The notes under the pieces: model-generated
Database searches by the model: none
What the model was told of the DNA's origin: nothing
The model's input: the letters and a program-made list of their open reading frames with translations, nothing else
Part shown: positions 54,259 through 64,000 of the stretch, piece by piece
Layout of the letters: every line of letters starts with the position of its first letter
How positions within the stretch are numbered: the stretch's first letter is position 1
Assembly: GCA_022457155.1 (NCBI GenBank)
Contig: JAJGOT010000210.1
Location: 164,501 to 228,500 of the forward strand
DNA: 64,000 nucleotides
DNA from: Cladopsammia gracilis
Lineage: Eukaryota > Cnidaria > Anthozoa > Scleractinia > Dendrophylliidae
Direction of reading: 5' to 3'
Position numbers and translations under genes: made by a program

Positions 54259-54824
54259 AAGCCCGGTTTCCATATGATCGCTACGATCGCTGCGATCGCT
54301 GCGATCGCTGAAAAAAAAGTTCAGCGATCGTAGCGATCATATGGAAACCACTCCCCAGCGATCGTAGCGATCACAGCGATCGCAGCGACAACGATCGCTA
54401 CGATCGCTGTGATTCTATCTCAGCGATCGTAGCGATCGTAGCGATCATATGGAAACCACTCTCCAGCGATCGCAGCGATCGCAGCGACAGCAAAAATACC
54501 AAGATGCACTGCGTACGCCCACTCAAAGGGTGCGATTTGGCCCTTTTTATGGAAGAAGTGCAAACATACGACTGTCTTTATATCAAATTTTAAAAACAAT
54601 TCACAGCCGCTATGTTGAATTTCAAGAATGAGGCGAAACGATATTGTCAGACCCAGGTCCCCTCGATCTTCATTCACTTTCTCAGCGATCGTAGCGATCG
54701 CAGCGATCATATGGAAACCATCAATCGCTGCGATCGCTGAACTATTTTTTTCAGCGATCGCAGCGATCGCAACGATCGTAGCGATCGTAGCGATCGTAGC
54801 GATCATATGGAAACCGGGCTTTAG
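54256..54824. mobile_element. GATCGC-repeat foldback element
   Basis: Ends AGCCCGGTTTCCATATGATC / GATCATATGGAAACCGGGCT. The interior is made of AGCGATCGYAGCGATCG 9-mer-type repeats in alternating polarity around unique spacers; GTTTCCATATG recurs at about 54338, 54447 and 54710 as if several units were nested. Confidence 0.7.
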
Positions 54825-54980
54825 GAAACTGGCGGAAGGCGGAAATAGGCGGAAACTGAAATGGCGGAAATAGGCGGAAATAGGCGGAAACTGGTTCGAA
54901 AAAAATCGAAGGTGGTATTGACTGAAATCAAATCCCGGGGAAACGAGTTTGGTTCGAATAATCGGTATTCCACTGTATAT
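54825..54980. repeat. GGCGGAAATA repeats joined to pogo-like end
   Basis: Five GGCGGAAAY units (54832-54890), then sequence matching the right half of 54041-54243, ending TTCCACTGTATAT. Confidence 0.6.
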
Positions 54981-54984
54981 CATT

Positions 54985-57430
54985 TGTGACTGTAGTGCGA
55001 CTTTGAAATAATAAATTTACAGACGTCGCTCCATACTTTAATTTGCTAAACAAGTATCATTACAGTATATTTCATTTCCTTGCGAGACTCCGTTTGTTTA
55101 CTTTTTGTGTTTACTTTCGTGATCATTTTCCATGGCATACCGGCAAAAATACACAACAACTCCACCGAAAGAATAAGAAAAAATCTGAAGATCAAAACCG
55201 TCATTAATAAATGCAATTTTTGGAATTTCTAAAATATCGGAAGTTTACAGGGACCTGTGGGCGCGACAAGCCGACCGCCTGCGGATGTTGTCACGGCTAA
55301 AAATGTTGACACCCTCTTCTTTCATCCCGTTAGGGCGGATGACGATCAAAGCCCCCATTGGCTTCCATTCAACCTCGACCGTTCAATCGCAGAGTGGTAA
55401 TACAAACATCCGACAAAATTAGGAGCTTTCTTCATGCAATATTAAAATATATTATCAAAGTGTAGGTCATCCTCTTTTCGGATTAAAGCATTGCAGTTCT
55501 AAATCCGGTTTGTCTAATTGCGTATTTCGTACGGCCATTCCTGTTGAGTCCTTATATGTGAACTACGCGCAGGCTAATATACAGGGTTTACGGTAAGTAA
55601 ACAAACAGTGTCTAGCATATCACCCAACACTCTAGACGATTCACGATCTCCGAGATGGAAAATGCTGGAAAGTTACAAATATTTATTTTCTTTTAGTCAT
55701 ACCTTTACCGCTTTCTTTCCGCTAAACCATCGATCAGTGAAAATTCAAAGCATTAATGCCCTTAGAAGAACATTGTCTAGCCTTGACCAAATGTAACCAA
55801 ATACATGTAAACGAACAGTATGGAAAATAATCTTCTGAGACATACAAATGAGATGCAAACATAAAGTTGAATAATTATCATAAAGCTCATTTCCTATCTT
55901 ATATTTATCATTTATTGGAAACCAGTCTGTAATAAAATGAACATTTTACAAAGTGTAGTAAGCTTTATTTCCACATGTTGGCCAATGCAGAGGGGTCGAT
56001 AAATAAAAATCACAAATCAAATACGGCATAAAATATGGATATGAGAGTATCCGGACGTTCAGAGGTGAATAACTGCAACCGATAAACGGTACGACAAATT
56101 AAATAACTTTAAATAACTATTCAGTGACCATTTGTCAGTTTCTTTTTCAGGAACATAATTGTTGTCTAAAGAAAATAATAAAGCACTGTACACAAGAGGC
56201 ACTCGACACGGCAGAAACAAAATGCTAATTTCATAATTTCATAAACATATTTAAAACCGTAACGATGAAACAAACGGCGAGCCAATAAACATATCGTCGA
56301 ATAAAACTGAAACACAACAAAAGTGGCATTCTGTTTTGTTCTGTTGATTTCGTACCGTACCAGTCGGAGTCTTGCGATCTTAGACACGCGTGGATACCAA
56401 AGACATAAAACGGCAAGTAAATAAAAGAGTGAAGACTCTTTGTTCGCTTAATTGCTGAAACCGGAAAACCAAACGTTCTAGTTTCAAAATACATATTGCT
56501 TCCAAACATCACTTATCTTACACACACGTACGCTGTATCCCAGTGCTTTCGATTTAACTAGCCACAACAAAAGCTATTATCATACCCGCATTAGACGAGA
56601 TTCTACCACGTAGAGCGAAAACAATAAACACGAAAGGCTACTTCAAAGTTTTTCTCCCGACGATCAAATCTTTTATATTCGCACTAGACCGAAAAAAACA
56701 GCCGACGGGAGAAGAAGGAGCGCATCAAAATTTTCAGAATCTCTAAATTTCAGAGTTGCTCGTCGAGAACAGCCGACGACATGTCTTTTAAAAATATAAT
56801 TTGCAGTAGCTCGTTGAACCGTCGACACATGCTGCAGAAGCGCATTGATCAGAACAAAGTTCAATGATTCTACAAATATTTATCGCATTTTAGCCAAGAG
56901 ATGTGACTGTTTTCGGCTACAAAACTTATTTAGGAGGATCAAGATAAAATTGTGCAACCAGAAGGCAATTAGCTGAATGAGCTGTTTCATAACAGGCGGC
57001 AAAGAACCATCGCATGCAGACTATCAAGGCAATCGACAGTTTCGACCATGATGGATCGCGTGTCCCAGCACGGAGCGAGCAATTTCGACTGAGACCAAAT
57101 GGGTCGTATTAAAGAGATTTGAACATACCTTAATACGAGTAAAAATCCATCTCCTTCCAGTTCAAAAATATATCCACATTTATCTAATAGACGACAAGCA
57201 GTAACCTAATGTGCCAAAATGACTGGCAGTTTTTGAGTTCGTATCGTTCAAGTGAGGCTTTATTAATAACTGACAATGTCTTGCATACTTTTAACAGGGT
57301 TGTGACGTCATTAAAAAGGTCACGAAATCTTAACACAGTGAGAGGCACTGAGATATATATTATCGTTAGTTACTATAATTTCTGCTATATATAACTGTGA
57401 CCTTATATAGGTTTAGGGATTTCACAATGA
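54985..57430. other. Stretch without recognisable gene
   Basis: AT-rich, no supported exon, no clear repeat boundary. Possible upstream regulatory or unannotated repeat sequence; nothing specific can be claimed. Confidence 0.45.
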
Positions 57431-57436
57431 TATGTA

Positions 57437-57480
57437 CTTATTGACTAAGTGGGAGGGCCGGATGGGAAAATATTTGGCTT

Positions 57481-57529
<49 letters not shown>

Positions 57530-57578
57530 GAGAGCCAAATATTTTCCCATCCGGCCCGACCTAACTTAGTCAATAAGC
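57437..57578. mobile_element. Foldback MITE, CTTATTGACTAAG ends
   Basis: CTTATTGACTAAGTGGGAGG at the left and CTTAGTCAATAAG at the right; a hairpin with ATGGGAAAATATTTGGCT arms and a GGTCATGGCG/CGCCATGACC inner stem. Confidence 0.75.
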
Positions 57579-58679
57579 ATTTTATCATATGACCAAATTG
57601 GAGACAAAATTACTTGAAATTTTAACGCGCGAGGCCGTCCGCTTTTGTAGTAGGGCCGTACGCCTTTTTCCGGCCCCGCTCGCGCAAATGCGTACGGCCC
57701 TCATACGGGACTTTCATCAATGGTTTTGCAAAGAAAAGGTTCGCAGGGCCGTACGGGTCATATGATAAAAGTGATTATTGGCGACATGAACGTTCAAGTC
57801 TTTCTTAGTGTCAATTTTTAGTGTCGAATTTTAAAAACTTGACTGACTGGCTTACAAGTAAAGAGGTGAAGACAGTTGGAATATTTCTGATGCCTTCGTG
57901 AAGCTCAGCGAGTACTGACGATTGTCAAATTACTCATACAAAAGATTGTTCTTTATTTGTAAAGTTTTGAGGACAGCGGAAAACTTTGTGAGTTCTTTTG
58001 TGGCAAATACAAACAACAGAGGCAGCACGCACAAGACCTACAGCTGACACAGGGTTAAAAAAATCACCAAAGGCAATATCAAAAACTACACGAAAAACTA
58101 AATAAAATTAACATTTTAGAAAATTTACGTAGACATTTTGCATTTCGCGGACGTGAGAGAAATTAGATCGAACCTTATGACAAAAAAAGTATCGCAAACT
58201 GGCAGCAAGTAATGGTGATGTTATCGTCGAGTTTCACATTTCAAATGTCTGAAATCAATATTCCCGTTTTACGCAGGTTTTATCTCGGCTCGAATCTGAA
58301 ACATGTTTTAAGAGACATCCATCTATCAAGTTAATTGCTCTATATCATAATGTACGTTAAATGAAGTTCTAAAATTCATATAAATATGGATTTCGCTTGC
58401 ATCAAGCGAAAGTTGACGGTCCGGAAATAAGATAAGTCAGGGGAGAAATGTAACGACGATACATTGGAGCAGCGGCACTGTAGTGATCCCGTCAGTTGAG
58501 ATCGTCTATCGTCAAAGCTATGCATTATAAAATCCTTAGATGACCCGCGCGCAGCTTATTTTTCATATGCTAGGTGTCTCATTAAAAATTCACAAAACAG
58601 TAAACTTGGCAGGGAAATGGGCAATCACTCTTGGTGCAATTATGTTACAGGCAGACTGCAATCATAAATCACCCGACTT

Positions 58680-59106
58680 TTAAGGGGGGGGGGGGGGACT
58701 CCTCGGAATTCTTGGTGGGGGCTGGTGTGCCGCCCGGTTCTCCAAATCCTGACCCTATTTCAGACCAAAACATGCCATTCTCCACACTCTTTAGTTTTTG
58801 AGACCTGGCCTCTAAAATCCATACCCGTTTTCAGACGTGGCTTCTTGGAAAGTTGTACTCGGTTTGCGAACCCATTATTATTTCGGTTATTTCTCTCAGC
58901 ACTCTCTCTTATTCATTTGGAGTTGACTGAAGACAAATACGTTTATCCGCTCAAGTGGTTCCCTTGAAACTAATACCCGATTTCAGACCATAATGGTCAA
59001 AATCTATACCCGTTTTCAGACCAAAACGGCTAAAAAACAGACCCTTTGGGGCGGCCGCATACCTACATAGCTTATATAGGGGAGTACCCCCTCCCCCCCC
59101 CGGGAT
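58680..59106. mobile_element. Repeat with G-run ends and CAGACCAAAA motifs
   Basis: Starts with a G run and ACTCCTCGGAATTC, ends AGTACCCCCTCCC; the inside repeats ACCCGTTTTCAGACCAAAAC-like phrases four times. The 80-codon frame here is part of the repeat. Confidence 0.55.
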
Positions 59107-59896
59107 ACCTGCTTAAAAGGTAGCTTATTGACTGTTATTTCGATATTACTGATGAACCACGTTTAAGTTTTGTCGACATACACGTTTGTCAATAAACGGG
59201 TGGTGAATTTCCATACTATGAAGCCAACAAAAAGCCCGTCACTGCCGTTTGTTCAGGGGTATTAATAAAGAACCTGGCTTAGAATTTAAAGGATGTAAAC
59301 ATATGATATTTTTTTTTACTGCTGACTAAGATTAGAACTGAATCGCGATATTGAAATATACCGTATTTGTGTGCGGTCTTTTTGTGAAGAAGCAGTTAAT
59401 GATTAGTGATGCGGATTCAGAGTAAAACGAGGTGAATTATGGCACCTGCGAAACATGCATGTACAGCAGGATGGCTGGGACAAGATAACTCTGATCGGTC
59501 TGAGTCACTTTAAATTTCGAGCTCTTAACCATTTCTGTCAGCCTCACACCAATCATTTTATGCTTGTCTAAATTCCTTTTCTACCTTACCTTGTTTTAAC
59601 TCCTTGTTATTCTCTATCCTGTTCCAAACGTTACGATTGTGGTGAGGAGGGGGAATACTGGCGCGCAAATAAGAAATTGAAAGCGGAAAAAATGAGCACT
59701 CGAATTTACCCTTAAGCGCACGCCAACATTTCTTCGCCCCCAATATCTGAACGCTTGTATTTCCGTCCGGATCCATTACCACAAATTTAACTGTTCAAGT
59801 AATTTTCCTAGAAATTGGACCACAAACTTTCTGCCTTGAAATTCTGTGTAACGTCAATGGAAAGTCGAAAGGAAGTATATTTCTTCTCGATTTCGT

Positions 59897-59898
<2 letters not shown>

Positions 59899-59968
<70 letters not shown>
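59899..59968. repeat. (AT)n microsatellite
   Basis: About 35 AT units, 60 bp left of the hammerhead-bearing inverted repeat. Confidence 0.98.
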
Positions 59969-59972
<4 letters not shown>

Positions 59973-60072
59973 AAATTCTTGAGTAGAATGGATAACGTAG
60001 AGCGCTCAACTATAGAGGAGCATTGACTATAACTTCATGAGAGTTCAGACTTCAGGAGTAATCATCGTTTTA

Positions 60073-60130
60073 TTGCGACAGCTCTGTTTCGTATGGTCCA
60101 AAAATTAAAAGGACCACACTCATCAGGCAA
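60073..60130 (-). ncRNA. Hammerhead ribozyme, left arm
   Basis: Inverse copy of 60789-60846 with the same stems, core and GTC cleavage site, transcribed in the opposite direction. Confidence 0.7.
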
Positions 60131-60788
60131 CTTGAACGAATGACCGGTAAAATGGAATACAAGCAGTAAAATACGAAAATTCAAAAATGGTTGCTAGGTA
60201 GCAAATGCGTGCCGTTTGACAAAATAAGATGTAAAAGTGTATCCGGTTTCGCCTTTTACAAACCGTCTTCTGCGTCAATAAAATTGTGGTACATCACTGA
60301 CTAAAATCCTGTAATTAAGCAATTAAATTGTGATTTTCCAAAAATTAATGTAATAAAGTGGTAATTGAATCGAGCGGAGCGCCATTTCGGTCCGAAATCC
60401 GCGAAAACGATACGTACTTCAGAACTTTAGCCGAATAACGTAATTTAATGGTAATTGAGCCGAGTGCGTATGGGGTTGCACGCGAGGTTTCGGGAACGAG
60501 CGCATAGCGTGATATCGCGGATTTCGGACCGAAATGGCGCTCCGCTCGATTCAATTACCACTTTATTACATTAATTTTTGGAAAATCACAATTTAATTGC
60601 TTAATTACAGGATTTTAGTCAGTGATGTACCACAATTTTATTGACGCAGAAGACGGTTTGTAAAAGGCGAAACCGGATACACTTTTACATCTTATTTTGT
60701 CAAACGGCACGCATTTGCTACCTAGCAACCATTTTTGAATTTTCGTATTTTACTGCTTGTATTCCATTTTACCGGTCATTCGTTCAAG

Positions 60789-60846
60789 TTGCCTGATGAG
60801 TGTGGTCCTTTTAATTTTTGGACCATACGAAACAGAGCTGTCGCAA
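60789..60846 (+). ncRNA. Hammerhead ribozyme, right arm
   Basis: Stem I TTGC (60789-60792) pairs with GCAA (60843-60846). Core CTGATGA (60793-60799). Stem II GTGTGGTCC / GGACCATAC (9 bp, one G-T) with an 11-nt loop. GAA (60829-60831). Stem III ACA / TGT with a GAGC loop. Cleavage expected after GTC at 60842. All conserved core bases are present. Confidence 0.75.
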
Positions 60847-60886
60847 TAAAACGATGATTACTCCTGAAGTCTGAACTCTCATGAAG

Positions 60887-60887
<1 letters not shown>

Positions 60888-60917
<30 letters not shown>
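60888..60917. repeat. (TA)n tract between two retroelement structures
   Basis: About 14 TA units joining the inverted repeat (ends 60890) to the Penelope-like element (starts 60916). Confidence 0.95.
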
Positions 60918-60921
<4 letters not shown>

Positions 60922-60974
60922 CGAAAATGTGAGGGTCAAGAGTCCAACTCCAATGTAGCTTTGCTGGTTTATTC

Positions 60975-61011
60975 GCTCAACGTTTCGACCATAACGGTCT
61001 TCATCAGGAGC
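60975..61011 (-). ncRNA. Hammerhead-like motif in left terminal repeat
   Basis: Inverse copy of 62925-62961; in sense with, and downstream of, the RT frame. Confidence 0.55.
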
Positions 61012-61142
61012 ATCTGAGGTATATACTAACTGTTACAACATTCGAAATTTAAAAAGCTTAACGGAAAGAACACACGTGTCATGCTGACGTAATAATCAGA
61101 TATGGAGCTATAAAACTAAACTAAACTAAGCCAAACAATTTA

Positions 61143-62887
61143 TTACGTAAATTTAACCAGGCTATTAATAGTAGGCTTGAATTTAGAAATCCAATAGCTT
61201 TCTCTTGCTCTTCTAATGTCTTGATTAGGATTTCTAACTTTTTCAATGACGGTTAATTTTAAATGTTTAACCCCACAGTTTTTAAAGTGTCTGACAGTGG
61301 GAATGTTCTTATGACCTGCGTTTATGTCGCTGCGATGTTGGTTTGTACGGCGATGAACGGGGTTTTTTGTTTCCCCTATATACTGATCGTCGCATTTTGT
61401 GCATTGAATCAAGTATATAACGTTGCTTGTTTGACAGGTGGTGTGTTGCGTAAGAGTGAAGGTTTCCCCTGTAGTTGTGCTTTTAACTGTTTCTGTGAAT
61501 CTACCATATGTTTTGCAACATGCACATCTATTGTCTACTTTACAAGGCCAAAATCCTGGATTAGTATGTTCGGCGGATGTATGTTGCTTGTGTTTATGTG
61601 AAAAGTGTATCCTAAGGTTTCTGTTGGTTTGAAAGGAGCGGCCACATATTCTGCATGAGGTTTCTGATGTGTTTGGCGTGTCACTGCTAATGGTGGAATG
61701 GCTTGCTTGTTCACTAGGGTCGCATGGTGGTAATCTTTTGTTCGTTAGCATCTCTGACAGGTTTCTTCCTCTACGGTAGGCAACGAGGGGGCGGTCCTTA
61801 AAGATGATTTTGCATTTAGATGAGGTGTGTAGTATTTGCTGGTGTTGGTTGAGAATATTATGCAGGTTCGGCATTGCTGGATTGTAGGTTACTATAAGGG
61901 GTACACGGTTAGTGACAGGATTCTGCTTGGTTCTGAGAGCCTCTTCTCTAGTTGTTCTTCTCGCTCTCATAATGCACTCCTTGATGAGTTTGTTTTTGTA
62001 ACCCCGATCAAGAAGTACATTGTGTAGTTCTCGGGCTCTCTTCTCAAAGAAATTGTTGTTAGAACATATGCGGCGTAGTCTCAGTGCCAAGCTGTAGGGG
62101 ATGGACGTTTTAGTGTGACGTGGATGGCAACTGGTCCAGTTTAGATATTGATGAGTGTCAGTAGGCTTGGTGTATAGGTCAGTGCTAATCTTGCCGTTGT
62201 TGTTGATTACTTGGACGTCAAGAAATGGGATGCTTGTGGTTGATGAGGTTTGTTCAAATTTTATATGTGGATCAAAAGTGTTACATTGGTTAAGGAAATG
62301 TGTTAGTTTTTCCTCACCATGTGTCCATATGAAAAATATATCATCAATGAATCTGAACCAGAGTAAAGGGTGGTTAGCGCTTTGTTTCAGCAAGTGGTCT
62401 TCAAGACGACCCATGTAAAGGTTGGCATAACTTGGTGCCATCTTGGTTCCCATTGCTGTCCCTGTTTGCTGGATGAAATGCTTGCCTTGGAATGTGAGGT
62501 TGTTGCAGGTGAGAACTAAAGTGATAAACTGTAAGATTGTTTCTCTTTTGTCGTCTGTGAAGTTATTTTGGCGCATGAAGTAATCGCAAGCTTCTATACC
62601 ACCATCATGTGGGATGTTAGTGTATAGGGATTTGACATCCCAAGTTACTAATAGTGTTCCTGTAGGTAGTGTATGAGTGGTGTTTAATTCGATGAGTTTG
62701 TTAAGAAAGTCGTTGCTGTCTTTAAGATGGGAGGGCAGATTCTCGACAAGCGGTTGGAGCTGGTCATCAACCCATTTAGAGATGTTAGCTGTGGCAGAAT
62801 TGATGGTGTTGCAGATCGGTCTAGCCGGCGGTGGGCGTTGCGGTTTGTGGATTTTAGGAACAAAGTAAATATTGCCAGGTCGAATGT
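61143..62887 (-). CDS. Penelope-like RT with GIY-YIG endonuclease (N-terminus missing)
   Basis: About 580 open codons; no Met in the first ~100, the first Met being at 62576. Order: NIYFVPKIHKP and TWDVKSLYTNIPHDGG (RT fingers/palm), GTAMGTKMAPSYANLYMG, then FRFIDDIFFIW, the catalytic xxDD motif. Next a linker with a C2H2-like CRICGRSF...HFSHKH and CACC, then GIY-YIG: VIYLIQCTKCDDQYIGET, R-R-x-x-QH-R and a later Glu. The linker finger suggests the Neptune-type branch. Intact from the break to the stop. The product copies its RNA at a nicked target; alone this copy cannot be complete. Confidence 0.88.
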
Positions 62888-62924
62888 ATTTCGAATGTTG
62901 TAACAGTTAGTATATACCTCAGAT

Positions 62925-62961
62925 GCTCCTGATGAAGACCGTTATGGTCGAAACGTTGAGC
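62925..62961 (+). ncRNA. Hammerhead-like motif in right terminal repeat
   Basis: Stem I GCTC (62925-62928) / GAGC (62958-62961); CTGATGA (62929-62935), one extra A, stem II GACC / GGTC with loop GTTAT, GAA (62950-62952), then ACGT with no loop (minimal stem III, as in dimer-acting Penelope hammerheads), cleavage at GTT (62957). The extra A at the base of stem II is unusual. Confidence 0.55.
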
Positions 62962-63126
62962 GAATAAACCAGCAAAGCTACATTGGAGTTGGACTCTTGA
63001 CCCTCACATTTTCGGTTTTATTTACGTTATTTCAAGTGTCCACGATCGCTTTAGTGATCCTCCAGCAAGCATTTTACGTTGGTTAAGGATTTGCATTGTT
63101 TGCGAGACCCCTCACAAGTTCTACGG

Positions 63127-63127
<1 letters not shown>

Positions 63128-63193
<66 letters not shown>
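63128..63193. repeat. (AT)n microsatellite
   Basis: About 33 AT units, 107 bp beyond the Penelope-like element. Confidence 0.98.
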
Positions 63194-63194
<1 letters not shown>

Positions 63195-63515
63195 CAATCA
63201 CAAACTGGAAAATTGCCATTCAAGTTCGACGAGGATAGCATGAATGCGCAGCTCAGTTCGGTCAATAATCCAGTCCATAAAATTCAGCGACGTGATGTGT
63301 AAGCGTGGTTAATGAGTTGATCGACTTCCTCAGCGGAACAAAATTCTCGAAGCAGATGAAATGCATGCAAACATGCAGCTGTTTTTTTCTTAAAGGAACA
63401 CAACTTACTTAGATTTTTTTTATTCTATTTGTATGCGTACTAAACTGTCCAACATTAAAACATCAAGTGGATTCTCGCAGTACAATGCACATATTGTCTA
63501 TATATCGTAATAATT

Positions 63516-63660
63516 CTAGCTTGCGAGCAAGCTCTCGGGTTTGGGTTTAGGGGAGGGGCAGGGGGAGGGGGAGAGGGAGGGTGAGGGAAAGCCCTCCGCT
63601 TCCCCCATACCCCAAACCCGAAACCCCGAACCCGAGTCCGAGAACTTGCTCGCAGGCTAG
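63516..63660. mobile_element. Foldback MITE, CTAGCTTGCGAGCAAG ends
   Basis: CTAGCTTGCGAGCAAGCTCT at the left, TTGCTCGCAGGCTAG at the right; the interior is a G-rich run (63548-63580) opposite a C-rich run. Confidence 0.75.
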
Positions 63661-64000
63661 TAACAAATCAAATGATGCTCGCCCGCTCGACTGTCCAAAG
63701 ATACACTACTGCTGCTAGCAGTCTAGAAATTCAACAGTGGTGGATGGTAGTCCTGACTTATTGTAGAAGTCGCTCTCATGACAACATTGAAATACATTTT
63801 AAGCCGTATATGGCGAAGCCTTGAATAGGGCTGCGTACTTATATTAAAGTTGACAGAGTCTGATCCATCCATTTCAAGAAAGGCTCTGGAATTTAGAGCA
63901 ACTTTTCGACCCCACCGTTTGTTAAAGTTCACCCTTGTATAGTAGAGTTTACAAGATCAAGATTTACTAGGAGATTATTCGTTTTAACAAACAGCAATCA

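Larger units (their letters stand above)
60029..60890. mobile_element. Long inverted repeat with hammerhead ribozymes
   Basis: Arms 60029-60403 and 60516-60890 (375 bp each, essentially identical by eye), spacer about 112 bp. Each arm carries a complete hammerhead motif. Bounded on the right by (TA)n. No ORF. Likely a Penelope-related terminal-repeat structure or a non-autonomous relative. Confidence 0.8.
60916..63020 (-). mobile_element. Penelope-like retroelement, 5'-truncated, inverted terminal repeats
   Basis: Terminal repeats 60916-61048 and 62888-63020 are 133-bp inverted copies (TAAAACCGAAAATG ends). Between them one ORF (61143-62887) runs to the very edge of the right repeat, starting in the middle of the RT domain, so the N-terminus is missing. 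(TA)n tracts lie at 60888-60917 and 63128-63193. Confidence 0.85.

Noticed and set aside
61263..61601. 112-codon + strand ORF
   Set aside because: Antisense of the Penelope-like reading frame.

Overview
The window looks like intron-rich, AT-rich animal nuclear DNA, most likely from a cnidarian such as a stony coral. This rests on small exons with GT..AG introns, an animal-type receptor guanylyl cyclase pair, a Penelope-like retroelement with a GIY-YIG domain, tRNA-derived SINEs and many small terminal-inverted-repeat (TIR) elements. The phylum is an inference; nothing here proves it.

Two protein-coding host genes can be supported. They are paralogous membrane receptor guanylyl cyclases (natriuretic-peptide-receptor type) placed tail to tail. 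Gene 1 (+ strand, about 361-18935, 17 exons read) lacks its 5' part: the ligand-binding ectodomain lies upstream of position 1. Gene 2 (- strand, 49300-24053, 24 exons read) is complete, with an exact open frame of 1207 codons: signal peptide, ANF-receptor-like ectodomain, one membrane span, kinase-homology (pseudokinase) domain, dimerisation helix, cyclase catalytic domain and a Ser/basic tail. Seven consecutive 3' exons have identical lengths in the two genes (184, 141, 124, 69, 178, 99 and 92 nt), and all shared splice phases match. Both keep the guanine-recognition Glu and Cys, so both should make cGMP from GTP.

The rest is mostly mobile DNA. Gene 1's second-last stretch of introns holds an 8-kb element (9745-17733) with 16-bp TIRs and an 8-bp target duplication. 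It is filled by more than 4 kb of TACTTTTT / TTAATATTTTT satellite with strand-polarity flips, a nested TTAA element, a CRE-bearing foldback and a degenerate reading frame. A second TTAA element family sits exactly in gene 1's stop codon and again 15 bp before one of its splice acceptors. Gene 2's introns hold many TIR/foldback elements, a SINE, minisatellites and microsatellites. Upstream of gene 2 (49.5-64 kb) lie a wrecked Ty3/gypsy copy with nested SINE and foldback insertions, GATC-rich foldbacks, a 375-bp-arm inverted repeat carrying hammerhead ribozyme sequences, and, 25 bp away across a (TA)n tract, a Penelope-like element whose inverted terminal repeats carry a second hammerhead-like motif.

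Exon boundaries were read by eye from splice signals, phase and homology between the two paralogs; nothing was tested computationally.
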